A stretch of DNA of 64,000 nt from Paracoccaceae bacterium Fryx2 (GCA_032334235.1 JAVSGI010000003.1:434001-498000), one strand, 5' to 3'; counted from the stretch's first letter, positions 30,748 through 40,839 are shown. Notes: a model not told the origin generated them from the letters alone. Numbers and translations: made by a program.

Positions 30748-32990
30748 CCGACCTTGACGCCGCCCGCCGCGACGCGCTTTTCGCCCTGCTGCCCGCCATC
30801 CACCGCCAGCGCGACGATGAACGGGCGGGCCTGTCGCCGCCGCCCCCGGGCACCGAGGCGACCGGCCCGCTGCGCGCCCTGCTGGGGGTGCTGGCAACCG
30901 AAGGCGGCCGGGTGGAAGATGACATCCGCGCCCTGCTCGACGACTGGTTCATCGAGACCTGCGCCGACTGGGTGGTGCCCTACATCGGCGACCTGCTGGG
31001 CGTGCGGGGGCTGCGAGACATTGCCACCCCCGGCTTTTCGCGCCGCGCGCTGGTGGCCAACACCCTGTCCTACCGGCGCGGCAAGGGTGTGGCGCGGGTG
31101 ATTGAACAACTGGCGCAGGATGCAACCGGCTGGCGCGCGGTGGCGCGCGAGATGTTCCTGCAACTGGGCGGCACCCAGCATGTCAACCACCTGCGCCCCG
31201 ACGCGCGCACCGCCGACCTGCACCGCAGCGCGGTGTTCGACCCGCCGCAACGCCCCTTCGGCACCATGGCGCACCGCATCGACGTGCGCTCGGTGGCGCT
31301 GGGGCGCGGCCGGTTCAACATTCCGCATGTCGCGGTGTTCCTGTGGCGGTTGCAGGCTTATGCGCTGGCGCGGGCCGAACCGGCCCCCGGCGGCCCCTCC
31401 GACGGCTTTGTGACGGGCTTGGCCGGAACCGATGCGCCGCTGTTCAACCCACCGCGTTCCGACGCCGGAACCGCCGACCGGTCCGACCTGCGCTCGGTGC
31501 CGGGGCCGCTGCGCCGCCGCGCCCTGCATGACGAGCTTGAGGCCCGCCGTCAGGCGCTGGCCGAGGGCCGCCCCCTGCCCCGCCTGTGGTTCGACGAACG
31601 GCCCGAGGCGCTGAGCCCGGCGGTCCTGACGCTGGAGCTTGACGGCGTGGCCGTGCCGCCCGAACGGCTGGAGGTCTGCGATCTGGCAAGCTGGCGCCAG
31701 CCCGCAGACAGCCGCGACTACACCGTGGCGCAACCCGACGGCAGCACCGTCACCGTGCCCCTGCCGATCGAGGCCGCGATCGACCCGCAGCTTGGCCGCC
31801 TGCGCCTTGCCCCGGCGCGGGCGGGCGCCTCGGTGCGGCTGACCCACGCCTACGGCTTTCCCGGCGACATCGGGGCCGGCCCCTACAACCGCCGCGCCGC
31901 GCTGGAACCCTTGCTGGCCGAACGCCCGGTCACCTTCGCGGCCGGGGTGGCGCGCGAGGCGCAAAGCCCCTCGGCAGGCACGCATCTGACCCTGGCCGAT
32001 GCGCTGGCCGCGTGGCGCGCCGAGCCGCCCGGCAGCTTCGGCGTCATCGCGCTGATGGACAGCGGCCGCCACGGCGGCGACCTGACCGGCGCCGACGCGA
32101 TCACCGTGCCGGAAGGCTCGCGCCTGCTGATCCTGGGCGCAGGCTGGCCCGCCCTGCCCGACCCGGATGGACCGCCCGGCAGCCTGATCCGCCAGCCCGG
32201 GGTCATCGAACCGGCCGCGGTCCTGCCCCGCATCCTCGGCGCGGTCGAGGTGCAGGGCACCGCTCCGGCAGGCAGCGAGACGCCGGGCGAGCTGATCCTT
32301 GACGGGCTGCTGCTGGAACAGGGGCTGAGCGTGCTTGACGGCCACCTCGGGCGGCTGAGCCTTGATCATCTGACCCTGCGCCCCGGCGGGCCGGGCGTCG
32401 GCGTGGCAGCGGGCAACCCCGACCTCGTGCTGACCGCCCACCGCTCCATCCTCGCGGCGCTGGACCTGCCGGTGCCGCTTGCCGGGCTGCGCCTGACCGA
32501 CTGCATCGTCGATGCCCGCCCCGACGCCATCTCCGCGCCGCAAGCCATGCTGGAAATCTGCGACAGCACGGTGCTGGGCACCACCACCTGCCTCGGGCTG
32601 GAGGCGAGCGGGGTGATCTTCGCAGGCCCCGTCACCGTCACGCGGCTGCAGACCGGCTGCGTGCGCTATTCGTCGCTGGGGGCGGGGTCAATCACGCCGC
32701 GCCGCTTTCGTTGCCAGCCGCAACTCGCGCTGGAAGGCGCCGCCCCGGCCGAGTTGCCCGCGATCGAGGCCCGCCTGCGCCCGGCCTTCACCGCCGAAAC
32801 CTTCGGCCAGCCCGGCTATGCCCAGCTTGCCGTGACCTGCGCGCCCGAGATCCTGCGCGGCGGCGAGGACGGCGACGAGATGGGCGCCTGGCGCTTCCTG
32901 CACCAGCCCCAGCGCCTGTCGAACCTGCGCAACCTGCTGCCCGACTACCTGCCCTTCGGACTGGAGGCAGGCCTGTTTTTCGAAACCTGA
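30744..32990 (+). CDS. gpI-like baseplate/tail protein with beta-rich C-terminus
   Basis: 748 aa. The N-terminus (LLDDWFIETCADWVVPYIGD, TPGFSRRALVANTLSYRRGK) is the phage tail protein I-like domain; the region 130-260 (QHVNHLRPDARTADL, FGTMAHRIDVRSV) is common to eCIS homologues. The C-terminal third has short repeated strands (LSVLDGHLGRLSLDHLTLRP, LTDCIVDARPDAI) suggesting a parallel beta helix, and ends with the conserved GAWRFLHQPQRLSNLRNLLP, DYLPFGLEAGLFFET. It connects the baseplate to fibres. Confidence 0.85.
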   Translation: MTDLDAARRDALFALLPAIHRQRDDERAGLSPPPPGTEATGPLRALLGVLATEGGRVEDDIRALLDDWFIETCADWVVPYIGDLLGVRGLRDIATPGFSRRALVANTLSYRRGKGVARVIEQLAQDATGWRAVAREMFLQLGGTQHVNHLRPDARTADLHRSAVFDPPQRPFGTMAHRIDVRSVALGRGRFNIPHVAVFLWRLQAYALARAEPAPGGPSDGFVTGLAGTDAPLFNPPRSDAGTADRSDLRSVPGPLRRRALHDELEARRQALAEGRPLPRLWFDERPEALSPAVLTLELDGVAVPPERLEVCDLASWRQPADSRDYTVAQPDGSTVTVPLPIEAAIDPQLGRLRLAPARAGASVRLTHAYGFPGDIGAGPYNRRAALEPLLAERPVTFAAGVAREAQSPSAGTHLTLADALAAWRAEPPGSFGVIALMDSGRHGGDLTGADAITVPEGSRLLILGAGWPALPDPDGPPGSLIRQPGVIEPAAVLPRILGAVEVQGTAPAGSETPGELILDGLLLEQGLSVLDGHLGRLSLDHLTLRPGGPGVGVAAGNPDLVLTAHRSILAALDLPVPLAGLRLTDCIVDARPDAISAPQAMLEICDSTVLGTTTCLGLEASGVIFAGPVTVTRLQTGCVRYSSLGAGSITPRRFRCQPQLALEGAAPAELPAIEARLRPAFTAETFGQPGYAQLAVTCAPEILRGGEDGDEMGAWRFLHQPQRLSNLRNLLPDYLPFGLEAGLFFET

Positions 32991-33037
32991 TCCCCGCGCC
33001 GCACCGGGCCGGGCCAACCCATTGAACGGGGGCCGTG

Positions 33038-35770
33038 ATGAAGACCGATCTTTCCCGCAACACCTTTGATCCCGCCAAGCGCTACTCCTCGGTCCGGCGC
33101 AAGCAGGGCGCAATGGACGTGGATGCCGACTGGAACGAGGAAATCGACATCCTCGCCCGGCGCGAGGCCTTGACGGTGGGCGATATCGTCGGCCCGGCCG
33201 GTGCCCCCGAAGGGGCCGACGGCTTCCGCCTCGTGGCCACGGCCGCCGGGCTTACCCCGGACGAGGCCGCCCGCCCCGGCAACGCCCCGGTGCCGGGGCC
33301 CGTCGCGGGCGACGTGCTGCTGACGGCGGGGCGGGCCTATGTTCAGGGCCTGCTGGTCGAGAACCCCGCGATCACCACGCTGGCCACCCAGCCCGACCTG
33401 CCGGGGGCCGGGGTGCTGCCCGGGCCGGGGGTGCATCTGGCCTATCTCGATGTCTGGGAACGCAGCGTGACCAGCCTGGAAGACCCCGCGATCCGCGAGG
33501 TGGCCCTTGGCGGCCCCGACACCGCCACCCGCACCCGGCGCGTCTGGCAGGTCCGCACCGTGCGGGTGGGCGACAGTGGCACCGCGCTGACCTGCGGTGA
33601 CAGCCTTGCCGCCTATGATGCCGCCATCGCCCCGCCCACCGGCCGCCTGGCCGCCCGGGCAGAACCCGACGCCGCAGCCTCGGGCCCCTGCGCCGTGCCG
33701 GAGGAGGCGGGCTACCGCAGCCTGGAAAACCAGCTTTACCGGGTCGAATGCCGCCGTGCGGGCAACCGGGCCACCGCGCGCTTCGTGTGGTCGCGCGAGA
33801 ACGGATCGGTGGTGACGGGCTGGATCGGCCAGAACGGGCCGGAGCTGACGGTCAGCAGCCCGGGGCCGGACCGGGCGCACGGCTTTGCCAACGGCGACTG
33901 GGTGGAACTGATCGACGCTGGCCGCGAGCTGCGCGCCGAACCCGGCACGCTGGTGCGGGTGCTGACGGTGCGCGGCGACGTGCTGGTGATCGACCCGGCC
34001 ACCGCCGACGGGCCGACCGCCTTCGCCCAGTTTCCCGTGCAGCCCCGCATCCGGCGCTGGGATGGCGACGGGGCCTTCGCCGCCAATGGCGACGCCTGGG
34101 TGGGGCTGGAACAGGGGGTGCAGGTGCGGTTCGAGGCGGGCACCTTCCGGGTCGGTGACTACTGGATGTTCCCGGCCCGCACCAACACCGCAGATATCGA
34201 GTGGCCGCGCGACGGCGGCGGCCTGCCGCTGGCACAGGCCCCGATGGGCATCGCGCACGCCTACGCCCGGCTTGCCCTGCTCGACTTCAACGGGGCCACG
34301 GTCACCGCCACCGACTGCCGCGCGCTGTTTCCGCCGCTGACCGGGCTGACCCAGATCGACTATGTCGGCGGCGACGGACAAGAGGCGATGCCCGACCTGA
34401 CGCAACCCGCAGCGGGCGTCAACCTGCCCGAACCCCTGCAGGTCGCGGTGTCGCGCGGGTCCACCCCGGTCGCGGGGGCGCGGGTGCGCTTTACCGTCAC
34501 CTCCGGGGGGGGCCGGGTCAACGGCGCCGCCACCAGCGACGTGATCACCGATGCCGCAGGGCTGGCCACCGCGGCGTGGCGGCTGGGCACCGTGGGCCAG
34601 GCCCAACGGGCAGAGGCGCGGCTCATCTTCCCGCCGGCCAGCCCGCGCCATGTGCCGGTGCGGTTTTCGGCCGGCTTTTCCACCGCGGCGCAGGTCGCGT
34701 TCGACCCCGCCTCCGCCTGCCCCGAACTGGCCGAAGCCCGCACCGTGCAGCGCGCCATCGAGATCCTGTGCCTGAACAGCGGCGGGGCCGAACCGGGCTT
34801 CAATATCGTCAAGATGACCTGGGCGGCCAACGGTCAGCCCTACGACCATGACGGCACCATCGACCTCGACACGATGATGGGCGGGCTCATTCTCAGTTGC
34901 GACGACATCGTCGATCCGCTCAGCGTGCTGGAACGCCCGGTGGTCTTCGTCTCGGTGCTGGGCCGGTCGGGGTCGGTTGACGCCCGCGCCGCCCTGGGCC
35001 GCTACCGCCTGCAAGCCAAGCTGGAGGTCGCGCAGGAAGCGATCATCTGGCGGCCCATGCCTGAAATCGCCGAGTTCACCGGGCGGCTGCTCGAAGGGCT
35101 GGAACGCCCGCTGTTCGAACTGACCGTGCGCGGCGGCAACATCCGTGCCGCCAGCCCGGCCGAGGACGGCACGCCGCGCTGGCTCGATGCCGAGGGGCTG
35201 GAACACCCCGGCGCCCGCATCCTGCCCACCGGCGACCGGCGCCACGGCGGCACGCTGGTCAGCTGGTTCTGGCTGGGCAGGCAGCCGTCGCCGGGCATCG
35301 GCTTTCTTGACGTGGCGCGCGGGCGCGGCGGGCTGCTGACCGGCCGGGTGGTCGAACTGGCCGACGGCAAGGGCATTCCGGGGCTGACGGTGACGACCGA
35401 CACGCTGACCGGGGGGCCGGGCCGCACCGCCGCCACCGATGCCGACGGGGCGTTCAGCTTCGAGTCGGTCCCCGCCACGGCGCTGGTGCTGCGCACGGTG
35501 GCAGACGGGCGGCAGGCCGCCACAACCGTGCCGCCGCAGCGCCTGATCGCCAACCCGTTCCGGCCCACCGATTTCCGCACCGCCACGGTGACAGAGATAC
35601 CGGGGCTGAACCGGGCGATGCTGGCGCGGCTGGCGCGGGCCAACCTCGACGTGCCCGCCATCGTCGCCAACCTCGACGCGCCAGAGCTTGCCCTGCGGCT
35701 GGGGGTCAGCGAGGATGTGGCGGCGGGGGTGCTGACCACTATCCGCGCGGCGGCGGTGCGGCCGGGCTGA
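33038..35770 (+). CDS. DUF6519-type fibre/adaptor protein with Ig-like, carboxypeptidase-regulatory-like and C-terminal helical domains
   Basis: 910 aa from the ATG at 33038 (GTG at 33035 adds one residue). The N-terminus (NTFDPAKRYSSVRRKQGAMD, VDADWNEEIDILARRE) is the DUF6519 family of eCIS loci. Around residues 460-545 a Big-1/Ig-like domain appears (PVAGARVRFTVTSGGGRVNG). Around 765-840 a carboxypeptidase-regulatory-like beta sandwich follows (LTGRVVELADGKGIPGLTVT). The last ~60 residues form a helical tail (LARLARANLDVPAIVANLDA). This fits a surface-exposed target-binding part. The gene ends only 6 bases from the convergent ABC operon. Confidence 0.8.
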   Translation: MKTDLSRNTFDPAKRYSSVRRKQGAMDVDADWNEEIDILARREALTVGDIVGPAGAPEGADGFRLVATAAGLTPDEAARPGNAPVPGPVAGDVLLTAGRAYVQGLLVENPAITTLATQPDLPGAGVLPGPGVHLAYLDVWERSVTSLEDPAIREVALGGPDTATRTRRVWQVRTVRVGDSGTALTCGDSLAAYDAAIAPPTGRLAARAEPDAAASGPCAVPEEAGYRSLENQLYRVECRRAGNRATARFVWSRENGSVVTGWIGQNGPELTVSSPGPDRAHGFANGDWVELIDAGRELRAEPGTLVRVLTVRGDVLVIDPATADGPTAFAQFPVQPRIRRWDGDGAFAANGDAWVGLEQGVQVRFEAGTFRVGDYWMFPARTNTADIEWPRDGGGLPLAQAPMGIAHAYARLALLDFNGATVTATDCRALFPPLTGLTQIDYVGGDGQEAMPDLTQPAAGVNLPEPLQVAVSRGSTPVAGARVRFTVTSGGGRVNGAATSDVITDAAGLATAAWRLGTVGQAQRAEARLIFPPASPRHVPVRFSAGFSTAAQVAFDPASACPELAEARTVQRAIEILCLNSGGAEPGFNIVKMTWAANGQPYDHDGTIDLDTMMGGLILSCDDIVDPLSVLERPVVFVSVLGRSGSVDARAALGRYRLQAKLEVAQEAIIWRPMPEIAEFTGRLLEGLERPLFELTVRGGNIRAASPAEDGTPRWLDAEGLEHPGARILPTGDRRHGGTLVSWFWLGRQPSPGIGFLDVARGRGGLLTGRVVELADGKGIPGLTVTTDTLTGGPGRTAATDADGAFSFESVPATALVLRTVADGRQAATTVPPQRLIANPFRPTDFRTATVTEIPGLNRAMLARLARANLDVPAIVANLDAPELALRLGVSEDVAAGVLTTIRAAAVRPG

Positions 35771-35776
35771 GCCCGC

Positions 35777-37414
35777 TCAGTTCCCCGCGCTTTCCATCCT
35801 GCGCGCCGCGATCACGTCTTCCAGCCAGCCCAGCTTCATCTCGGGCACCGAAGACAGCAAGAGGTCGGTGTAATCGTCGAACGGCGGCGCCAGCACGTCG
35901 GATTTCTGGCCGTAGCGCACCACCTCGCCGCGATACATCACCGCGATCCGGTCCGCGATGGCGCGCACCGTGGCCAGATCGTGGGTGATGAACAGATAGG
36001 CCACCCCCTCCTGCGCCTGCAAGGCCAGCAACAGCTTCAGGATGCCGTCTGCCACCAGCGGGTCAAGCGCGCTGGTCACCTCGTCGCAGATGATCAGCCG
36101 GGGCTTGGCCGCCAGCGCGCGCGCGATGCAGACCCGCTGCTTCTGCCCGCCCGAAAGCTCTGCCGGATAGCGGTCGATGTAGCCCTTGCCCATCTCGATC
36201 TGCTCCAGCAGATCCTGCACCCGCGCCCGTTTCTCGGCACCCTTCAGCCCGAAATAGAACTCCAGCGGCCGCCCGATGATGGTGCCGACCGTCTGGCGCG
36301 GGTTCATCGCCACGTCGGCCATCTGGTAGATCATCTGGACCTCGCGCAGATCGTCCTTGGTGCGCTCTGCCAGCGCGGGCGAAAGGGTGCGCCCGGCAAA
36401 GGTGATCCGCCCCTTCGCGGCAGGCAGGAGCCCGGTGATCACCCGCGCCAGCGTCGATTTCCCCGAACCGCTTTCGCCCACCACCGCCAGCGTCTGCCCG
36501 GCGGGCAGATCGACGGTCACGTTCTTCAGCACGTCGAAGTTCGTCCCGCGATAGCGCGCCGTGACGTTGGCGACCGACAGCACCGGGGGCGCCTCGGGCT
36601 TTTCCTTGTGGTCGATCGAGCGCACCGAAACCAGTGCCTGCGTATACGCCTCGCGCGGAGCCTCGATGATCTGCTGCGTCGTGCCGTATTCCACCATCCG
36701 GCCCTGCCGCAGCACCATGATGTGGTCGGACACCTGCGCCACCACCGCAAGGTCGTGCGTGATGTAAAGCGCGGCCACCCCGGTATCGACGATCGCCTCC
36801 TTGATCGCGGCCAGCACCTCGATCTGCGTCGTGACATCCAGCGCCGTGGTCGGCTCGTCGAAGATCACCAGATCGGGTTTCGGGCACAGCGCCATCGCCG
36901 TCATCACCCGCTGCAACTGCCCGCCCGACACCTGATGCGGATAGCGCCGCCCGATCCTTTCCGGCTGCGGCAGGCCAAGCTTGCCAAACAGCATCACCGC
37001 CCGCGCTTCCGCCTCGTCGCGCGACGACAGGCCGTGGGTCAGGGTGGTCTCGATCACCTGCTCCATCAACTGCCGCGCCGGGTTGAAGGCGGCGGCGGCC
37101 GATTGCGCCACATAGGTCACCTCGCGCCCGCGCAGTGCCCGCAGCCCCCCGGCCCCGCCCTGCAGGATGTCGCGCCCGTTCAGCCAGACCTGCCCGCCGC
37201 TGATCCGCGCCCCGCCGCGCCCGTAGGCCAGCGCCGACAGCCCTATGGTCGATTTTCCCGCCCCGGATTCGCCGATCAGCCCCAGCACCCGGCCCTTTTC
37301 CAGCACGAAGGACACGTCATCGACCAGCGTCACCACGCGGGGCGCCTCGCCCGGCGGGTAGGACGTGGCCTCGATCACCAGATTGCGCACGTCGAGAAGC
37401 ACCTCAGCCACCAC
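35777..37414 (-). CDS. Dual-domain ABC transporter ATP-binding protein (GsiA-type fusion)
   Basis: 545 aa with a GTG start at 37414 (a second GTG follows directly). Two full nucleotide-binding domains are fused: Walker A GESGAGKS with signature VSGGQLQR, then GESGSGKS with signature LSGGQKQR, each with a DEPT/DEVT Walker B. This is the DppD-DppF fusion layout used by glutathione/peptide importers. The N-terminus overlaps the end of the upstream permease by 11 bases. It energises the transporter formed by the next two genes. It converges with the eCIS operon with no visible terminator between. Confidence 0.9.
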   Translation of the reverse strand: MVAEVLLDVRNLVIEATSYPPGEAPRVVTLVDDVSFVLEKGRVLGLIGESGAGKSTIGLSALAYGRGGARISGGQVWLNGRDILQGGAGGLRALRGREVTYVAQSAAAAFNPARQLMEQVIETTLTHGLSSRDEAEARAVMLFGKLGLPQPERIGRRYPHQVSGGQLQRVMTAMALCPKPDLVIFDEPTTALDVTTQIEVLAAIKEAIVDTGVAALYITHDLAVVAQVSDHIMVLRQGRMVEYGTTQQIIEAPREAYTQALVSVRSIDHKEKPEAPPVLSVANVTARYRGTNFDVLKNVTVDLPAGQTLAVVGESGSGKSTLARVITGLLPAAKGRITFAGRTLSPALAERTKDDLREVQMIYQMADVAMNPRQTVGTIIGRPLEFYFGLKGAEKRARVQDLLEQIEMGKGYIDRYPAELSGGQKQRVCIARALAAKPRLIICDEVTSALDPLVADGILKLLLALQAQEGVAYLFITHDLATVRAIADRIAVMYRGEVVRYGQKSDVLAPPFDDYTDLLLSSVPEMKLGWLEDVIAARRMESAGN

Positions 37415-38222
37415 GGCCCCCTTTCAGGCTGGTGGTGCGGTTCAGCACCCAGTCAGCCACCAGATTGACCGAGATTGCCAGCGTCGCGATGGCAAAGGCC
37501 GGGATCAGCGCGGCGGGGATGCCGTAGACGATCCCCTCCTTGTTCTCCTTCACGATGCCGCCCCAGTCGGCCATTGGCGGCTGCACCCCAAGGCCAAGGA
37601 AGCTCAGCGTCGAGATGAACAGCACCATGAAGATGAAGCGCAGCCCCATTTCCGCCACCAGCGGCGACAGGGCGTTGGGCAATATCTCGCGAAAGATGAT
37701 CCAGCCCTGCCGCTCGCCGCGCAGCCGGGCAGCCTCGACGAAATCCATCACCGTGATGTCCACCGCGACGGCCCGGCTCAGCCGGAACACCCGCGTCGAG
37801 TCCAGCAGCCCCATCACCAGGATCAGCACCGGCAGCGTGACCGGCATCACCGAAAGCACCACCAGCGCAAAGATCAGCGACGGGATCGACATCACCAGAT
37901 CGACCGTGCGCGACAGCACCTGATCGACCCAGCCGCCCCTGACCGCCGCCAGAAACCCCAGCACCGACCCCAGCGCGAAGGACAGCAGCGTGCCCGCCGT
38001 GGCGACAAGGATCGTGGTCTGCCCGCCCCAGATCATCCGCGACAAGAGATCCCGCCCGATGCTGTCGGTGCCCAGGGGGTGCGCCCAGCTCCACGGCTCC
38101 CAGCTGTCGCCGACAATCTCGGCCATGCCGTAGGGCGCGATCACGCCCGCAAAGATCGCCGACAGGAAATAGGCGGCAGTGAAGATCAGCCCGATCAGCG
38201 CGGCCAGCGGGATTCGGCTCAT
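37404..38222 (-). CDS. ABC transporter permease, DppC type
   Basis: 272 aa starting MSRIPLAALIGLIFTAAYFL, with the motif HPLGTDSIGRDLLSRMIWGG and the EAA loop FVEAARLRGERQGWIIFREI. About six membrane segments. ATG at 38222 overlaps the stop of the upstream permease. Partner of the next gene in the membrane channel. Confidence 0.9.
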   Translation of the reverse strand: MSRIPLAALIGLIFTAAYFLSAIFAGVIAPYGMAEIVGDSWEPWSWAHPLGTDSIGRDLLSRMIWGGQTTILVATAGTLLSFALGSVLGFLAAVRGGWVDQVLSRTVDLVMSIPSLIFALVVLSVMPVTLPVLILVMGLLDSTRVFRLSRAVAVDITVMDFVEAARLRGERQGWIIFREILPNALSPLVAEMGLRFIFMVLFISTLSFLGLGVQPPMADWGGIVKENKEGIVYGIPAALIPAFAIATLAISVNLVADWVLNRTTSLKGGRGG

Positions 38223-39187
38223 TTCGGGTGCCTGAGTCGCGGATTGGCAAGGATCGACACCACGTCGGCCACGATGTTCAGCCCGATGTAGACGGCGGCG
38301 AACACAAGGCCACAGGCCTGCACGACCGGCACGTCGCGCTTGGCGACATGATCGACCAGATACTGCCCCATGCCGGGATAGACGAACACCACCTCGACCA
38401 CCACGACGCCCACCACCAGATAGGCGAGGTTCAGCATCACCACGTTGACCACCGGCGCCACCGCATTGGGAAAGGCATGGCGCGCGATCACCGCGAAGGG
38501 GCGCAGGCCCTTCAGTTCGGCCGTCTCGATATAGGCCGACTGCATCACGTTCAGAATGGCGGCGCGCGTCATCCGCATCATGTGGCCCAAGACCACCAGC
38601 ACCAGCACCAGAACCGGCAGCGATATGGCGTAAAGCTTCTCGCCAAGGCTCATCCCGTCATAGACGGTCGCGAGCGACGGCAGCAGCCGGAACTTCACCG
38701 ACAGGAAATACACAAGGATGTAGCCCAGCAGGAACTCGGGCACCGAAACCGTTGCCAGCGTCACCGTCGAAATCACCTTGTCGGGCCAGCGGTCGCGGTA
38801 GCGCACCGCGATCAGCCCCAGCAAAATCGCCAGCGGCACCGAGATCACCGCCGCCCAGAAGGCAAGGAACAGCGTGTTGCCCAGCCGCTTGCCCATGGCC
38901 TCGGCAATGTCCTGCCCGTTGGTCAGCGCGCGCCCCAGATCGCCCTGCAACACCGCGCCCAGCCAGTTGAAATAGCGCGTCACCGGCGGGTCGTTCAGCC
39001 CCAGCTCGGCGCGCAGGTTCGCCAGCGACACCGGCGTGGCCGACTGGCCGAGGATGCTTTGCGCCACGTCGCCCGGCAGGATCTGGGTGCCGACGAAGAT
39101 CAGCACCGATACCGCGAACAGCAGCACGAGGCCCAGCGCAATGCGCTGGACCACCAGGATCAGGACGGGGTGACCCATCCGGCTCAC
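38219..39187 (-). CDS. ABC transporter permease, DppB type
   Basis: 322 aa from the GTG at 39187, which overlaps the binding-protein stop; an ATG three codons on (39178) is the alternative. The first helix (VLILVVQRIALGLVLLFAVS), the motif GTQILPGDVAQSILG and the EAA-like loop (MRMTRAAILNVMQSAYIETA) are DppB-like. About six membrane segments. Substrate unknown. Confidence 0.9.
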   Translation of the reverse strand: MSRMGHPVLILVVQRIALGLVLLFAVSVLIFVGTQILPGDVAQSILGQSATPVSLANLRAELGLNDPPVTRYFNWLGAVLQGDLGRALTNGQDIAEAMGKRLGNTLFLAFWAAVISVPLAILLGLIAVRYRDRWPDKVISTVTLATVSVPEFLLGYILVYFLSVKFRLLPSLATVYDGMSLGEKLYAISLPVLVLVLVVLGHMMRMTRAAILNVMQSAYIETAELKGLRPFAVIARHAFPNAVAPVVNVVMLNLAYLVVGVVVVEVVFVYPGMGQYLVDHVAKRDVPVVQACGLVFAAVYIGLNIVADVVSILANPRLRHPK

Positions 39188-40770
39188 GCCATCCAGGTCT
39201 TGGACGAGGCGTAGCCGCCCATCATCTCGTAGTTGGCGTCCTCGATCCAGCCGGCGATCCCGTCGGAATGGGCGTCGATGAAGTCGTTGAACATCGGGCA
39301 GATCGTGCCGCCATCCTCGTGCACGATGGCCGCGATCTTGCCGTAAAGCGCCTTGCGGGCCTCCTCGTCGGTTTCGGACCGCGCCTCAAGGATCAGCGCA
39401 TCCAGTTCTGGGTTGCTGTATTTCGTGTCGTTCCAGTCGGCGGTGGACATGTAGGCGGTGGACCACATCTGGTCCTGCACCGGCCGCCCGCCCCAGTAGC
39501 TGGCGCAGAACGGCTTGACGTTCCACACGTCCGACCAGTAGCCGTCATCGGGCACCCGCTGGATTTCCAGCGGAATCCCGGCCTTGGCCGCCGATTGCTG
39601 GAAAAGCGCCGCCGCATCGACTGCGCCCGGAAACGCCGTGTCTGCGACCAGCAGCACGATGGGGCTGTCGTCGTGGCCCGAGGCCTTGTAGTGTTCGGCC
39701 GCCTTCTCGACGCTGAACGCGCGCTGCGGCAGGGTCTCGTCGAACAGCGGATAGGCCGCGTTCACCGGGATGTCGTTGCCGATTCCGCCGAAACCGTCGA
39801 GGATCTTTTCGACCATCTCCTGCCGGTCGATGGCATGTTTGAGCGCCAGCCGCAGATCCTTGTTGTCGAACGGCGCGGTGTTGGTGTGCATGATGAAGAC
39901 ATAATGCCCGCGCCCCGACACGTTCTTGACCTGCACGCCGGGCGAGCGTGCCAGCAGTTTCGCCACCTTCGGGTCGATCCGGTTGATCATCTGGACCTGC
40001 CCCGACTGCAACGCCGAGGTTCGGGCCGTGGCGTCGTTGATCACGAAGATCTCGACGGCGTCATAGTGGCCGCGCGTGGTGTCCCAGTCGTCGGGGTTCT
40101 TCTCGAAGGCATAGCGCACGCCCGCCTCGGCGCTGACCAGCCTGTAGGGGCCGGTGCCGATCCCGGCATTGGGGGCATCCACGCCGCCTCCCGGCTGCAC
40201 GATCAGGTGATAATCCGACAGAAGGTAGGGCAGGTCGGCATTGCCCGCCGACAGGGTGAAGACCACGTTGCCGCCATCGGCCCTGATGTCGGTGATGCCC
40301 TGCATGATGCCCAGCGCGCCCGACTTGGAATTGGCGTCGGAATGGCGCCTGAAGGTCGCCACCACGTCATCGACCGTCATCACGCTGCCGTCATGGAACC
40401 GCACGCCCTCGCGGATCTTGAAGGTCCAGACCGTGCCATCCTCGTTGGCGCTGGCCGATTCCGCCAGCCGCGGCTCGATCTCGCCATCGGGTGACACGTC
40501 GACGATTGTATCGCCCCACTGCCGCCCGACCGAGAACGGCACCGGGCTGTCCGCGAGGCCCGGGTCCATCGTGTCGGTGGTCTCGCCGCCGCCCAGGCCC
40601 ATCTTCAGCGTGCCGCCCTTTTTCGGCTCTTGCGCGCGTGCGCCCGATGCCAGCAGCGATGTCCCCACCGCCGCCGCAACCCCGAAGGCCACCGTGCGGT
40701 TGAGGAAGGCGCGACGGCTGATGCGGCTGGCGTCGATCCGGCTGATCAGCCGGGCAAGATCGTCGGTCAT
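39184..40770 (-). CDS. Tat-exported peptide-type ABC substrate-binding protein
   Basis: 528 aa from the ATG at 40770, chosen because GGAGA sits 7 bases upstream and because it begins a signal peptide; the frame runs on to 40869 without support. The N-terminus has a twin-arginine motif SRRAFLN, a hydrophobic stretch (AFGVAAAVGTSLLASG) and a likely cut after ARA. The mature part (GGTLKMGLGGGETTDTMDPG, then AESASANEDGTVWTFKIREG) is family 5 (DppA-like). Tat export suggests folding before secretion. It is the first gene of the ABC operon, about 100 bases after the hydrolase gene. Confidence 0.9.
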   Translation of the reverse strand: MTDDLARLISRIDASRISRRAFLNRTVAFGVAAAVGTSLLASGARAQEPKKGGTLKMGLGGGETTDTMDPGLADSPVPFSVGRQWGDTIVDVSPDGEIEPRLAESASANEDGTVWTFKIREGVRFHDGSVMTVDDVVATFRRHSDANSKSGALGIMQGITDIRADGGNVVFTLSAGNADLPYLLSDYHLIVQPGGGVDAPNAGIGTGPYRLVSAEAGVRYAFEKNPDDWDTTRGHYDAVEIFVINDATARTSALQSGQVQMINRIDPKVAKLLARSPGVQVKNVSGRGHYVFIMHTNTAPFDNKDLRLALKHAIDRQEMVEKILDGFGGIGNDIPVNAAYPLFDETLPQRAFSVEKAAEHYKASGHDDSPIVLLVADTAFPGAVDAAALFQQSAAKAGIPLEIQRVPDDGYWSDVWNVKPFCASYWGGRPVQDQMWSTAYMSTADWNDTKYSNPELDALILEARSETDEEARKALYGKIAAIVHEDGGTICPMFNDFIDAHSDGIAGWIEDANYEMMGGYASSKTWMA

Positions 40771-40798
40771 GCAAGTCTCCCTGGTGGTTTTGTTGATT

Positions 40799-40839
40799 GT
40801 TGAGTCAACCATGGCCCAAGGCATGCCGTTTCGGAAACG
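40799..40839 (-). promoter_or_regulatory. Two palindromes upstream of the ABC operon
   Basis: GTTGAGTCAAC (40799-40809) is a 5+1+5 palindrome, and CGTTTCGGAAACG (40827-40839) a 6+1+6 palindrome, both perfect. They lie in a locally AT-rich 100-base gap in front of the binding-protein gene. The first resembles sites bound by GntR-type regulators. On the + strand the second is followed by six Ts, but its loop is too small for a good terminator. Confidence 0.4.
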
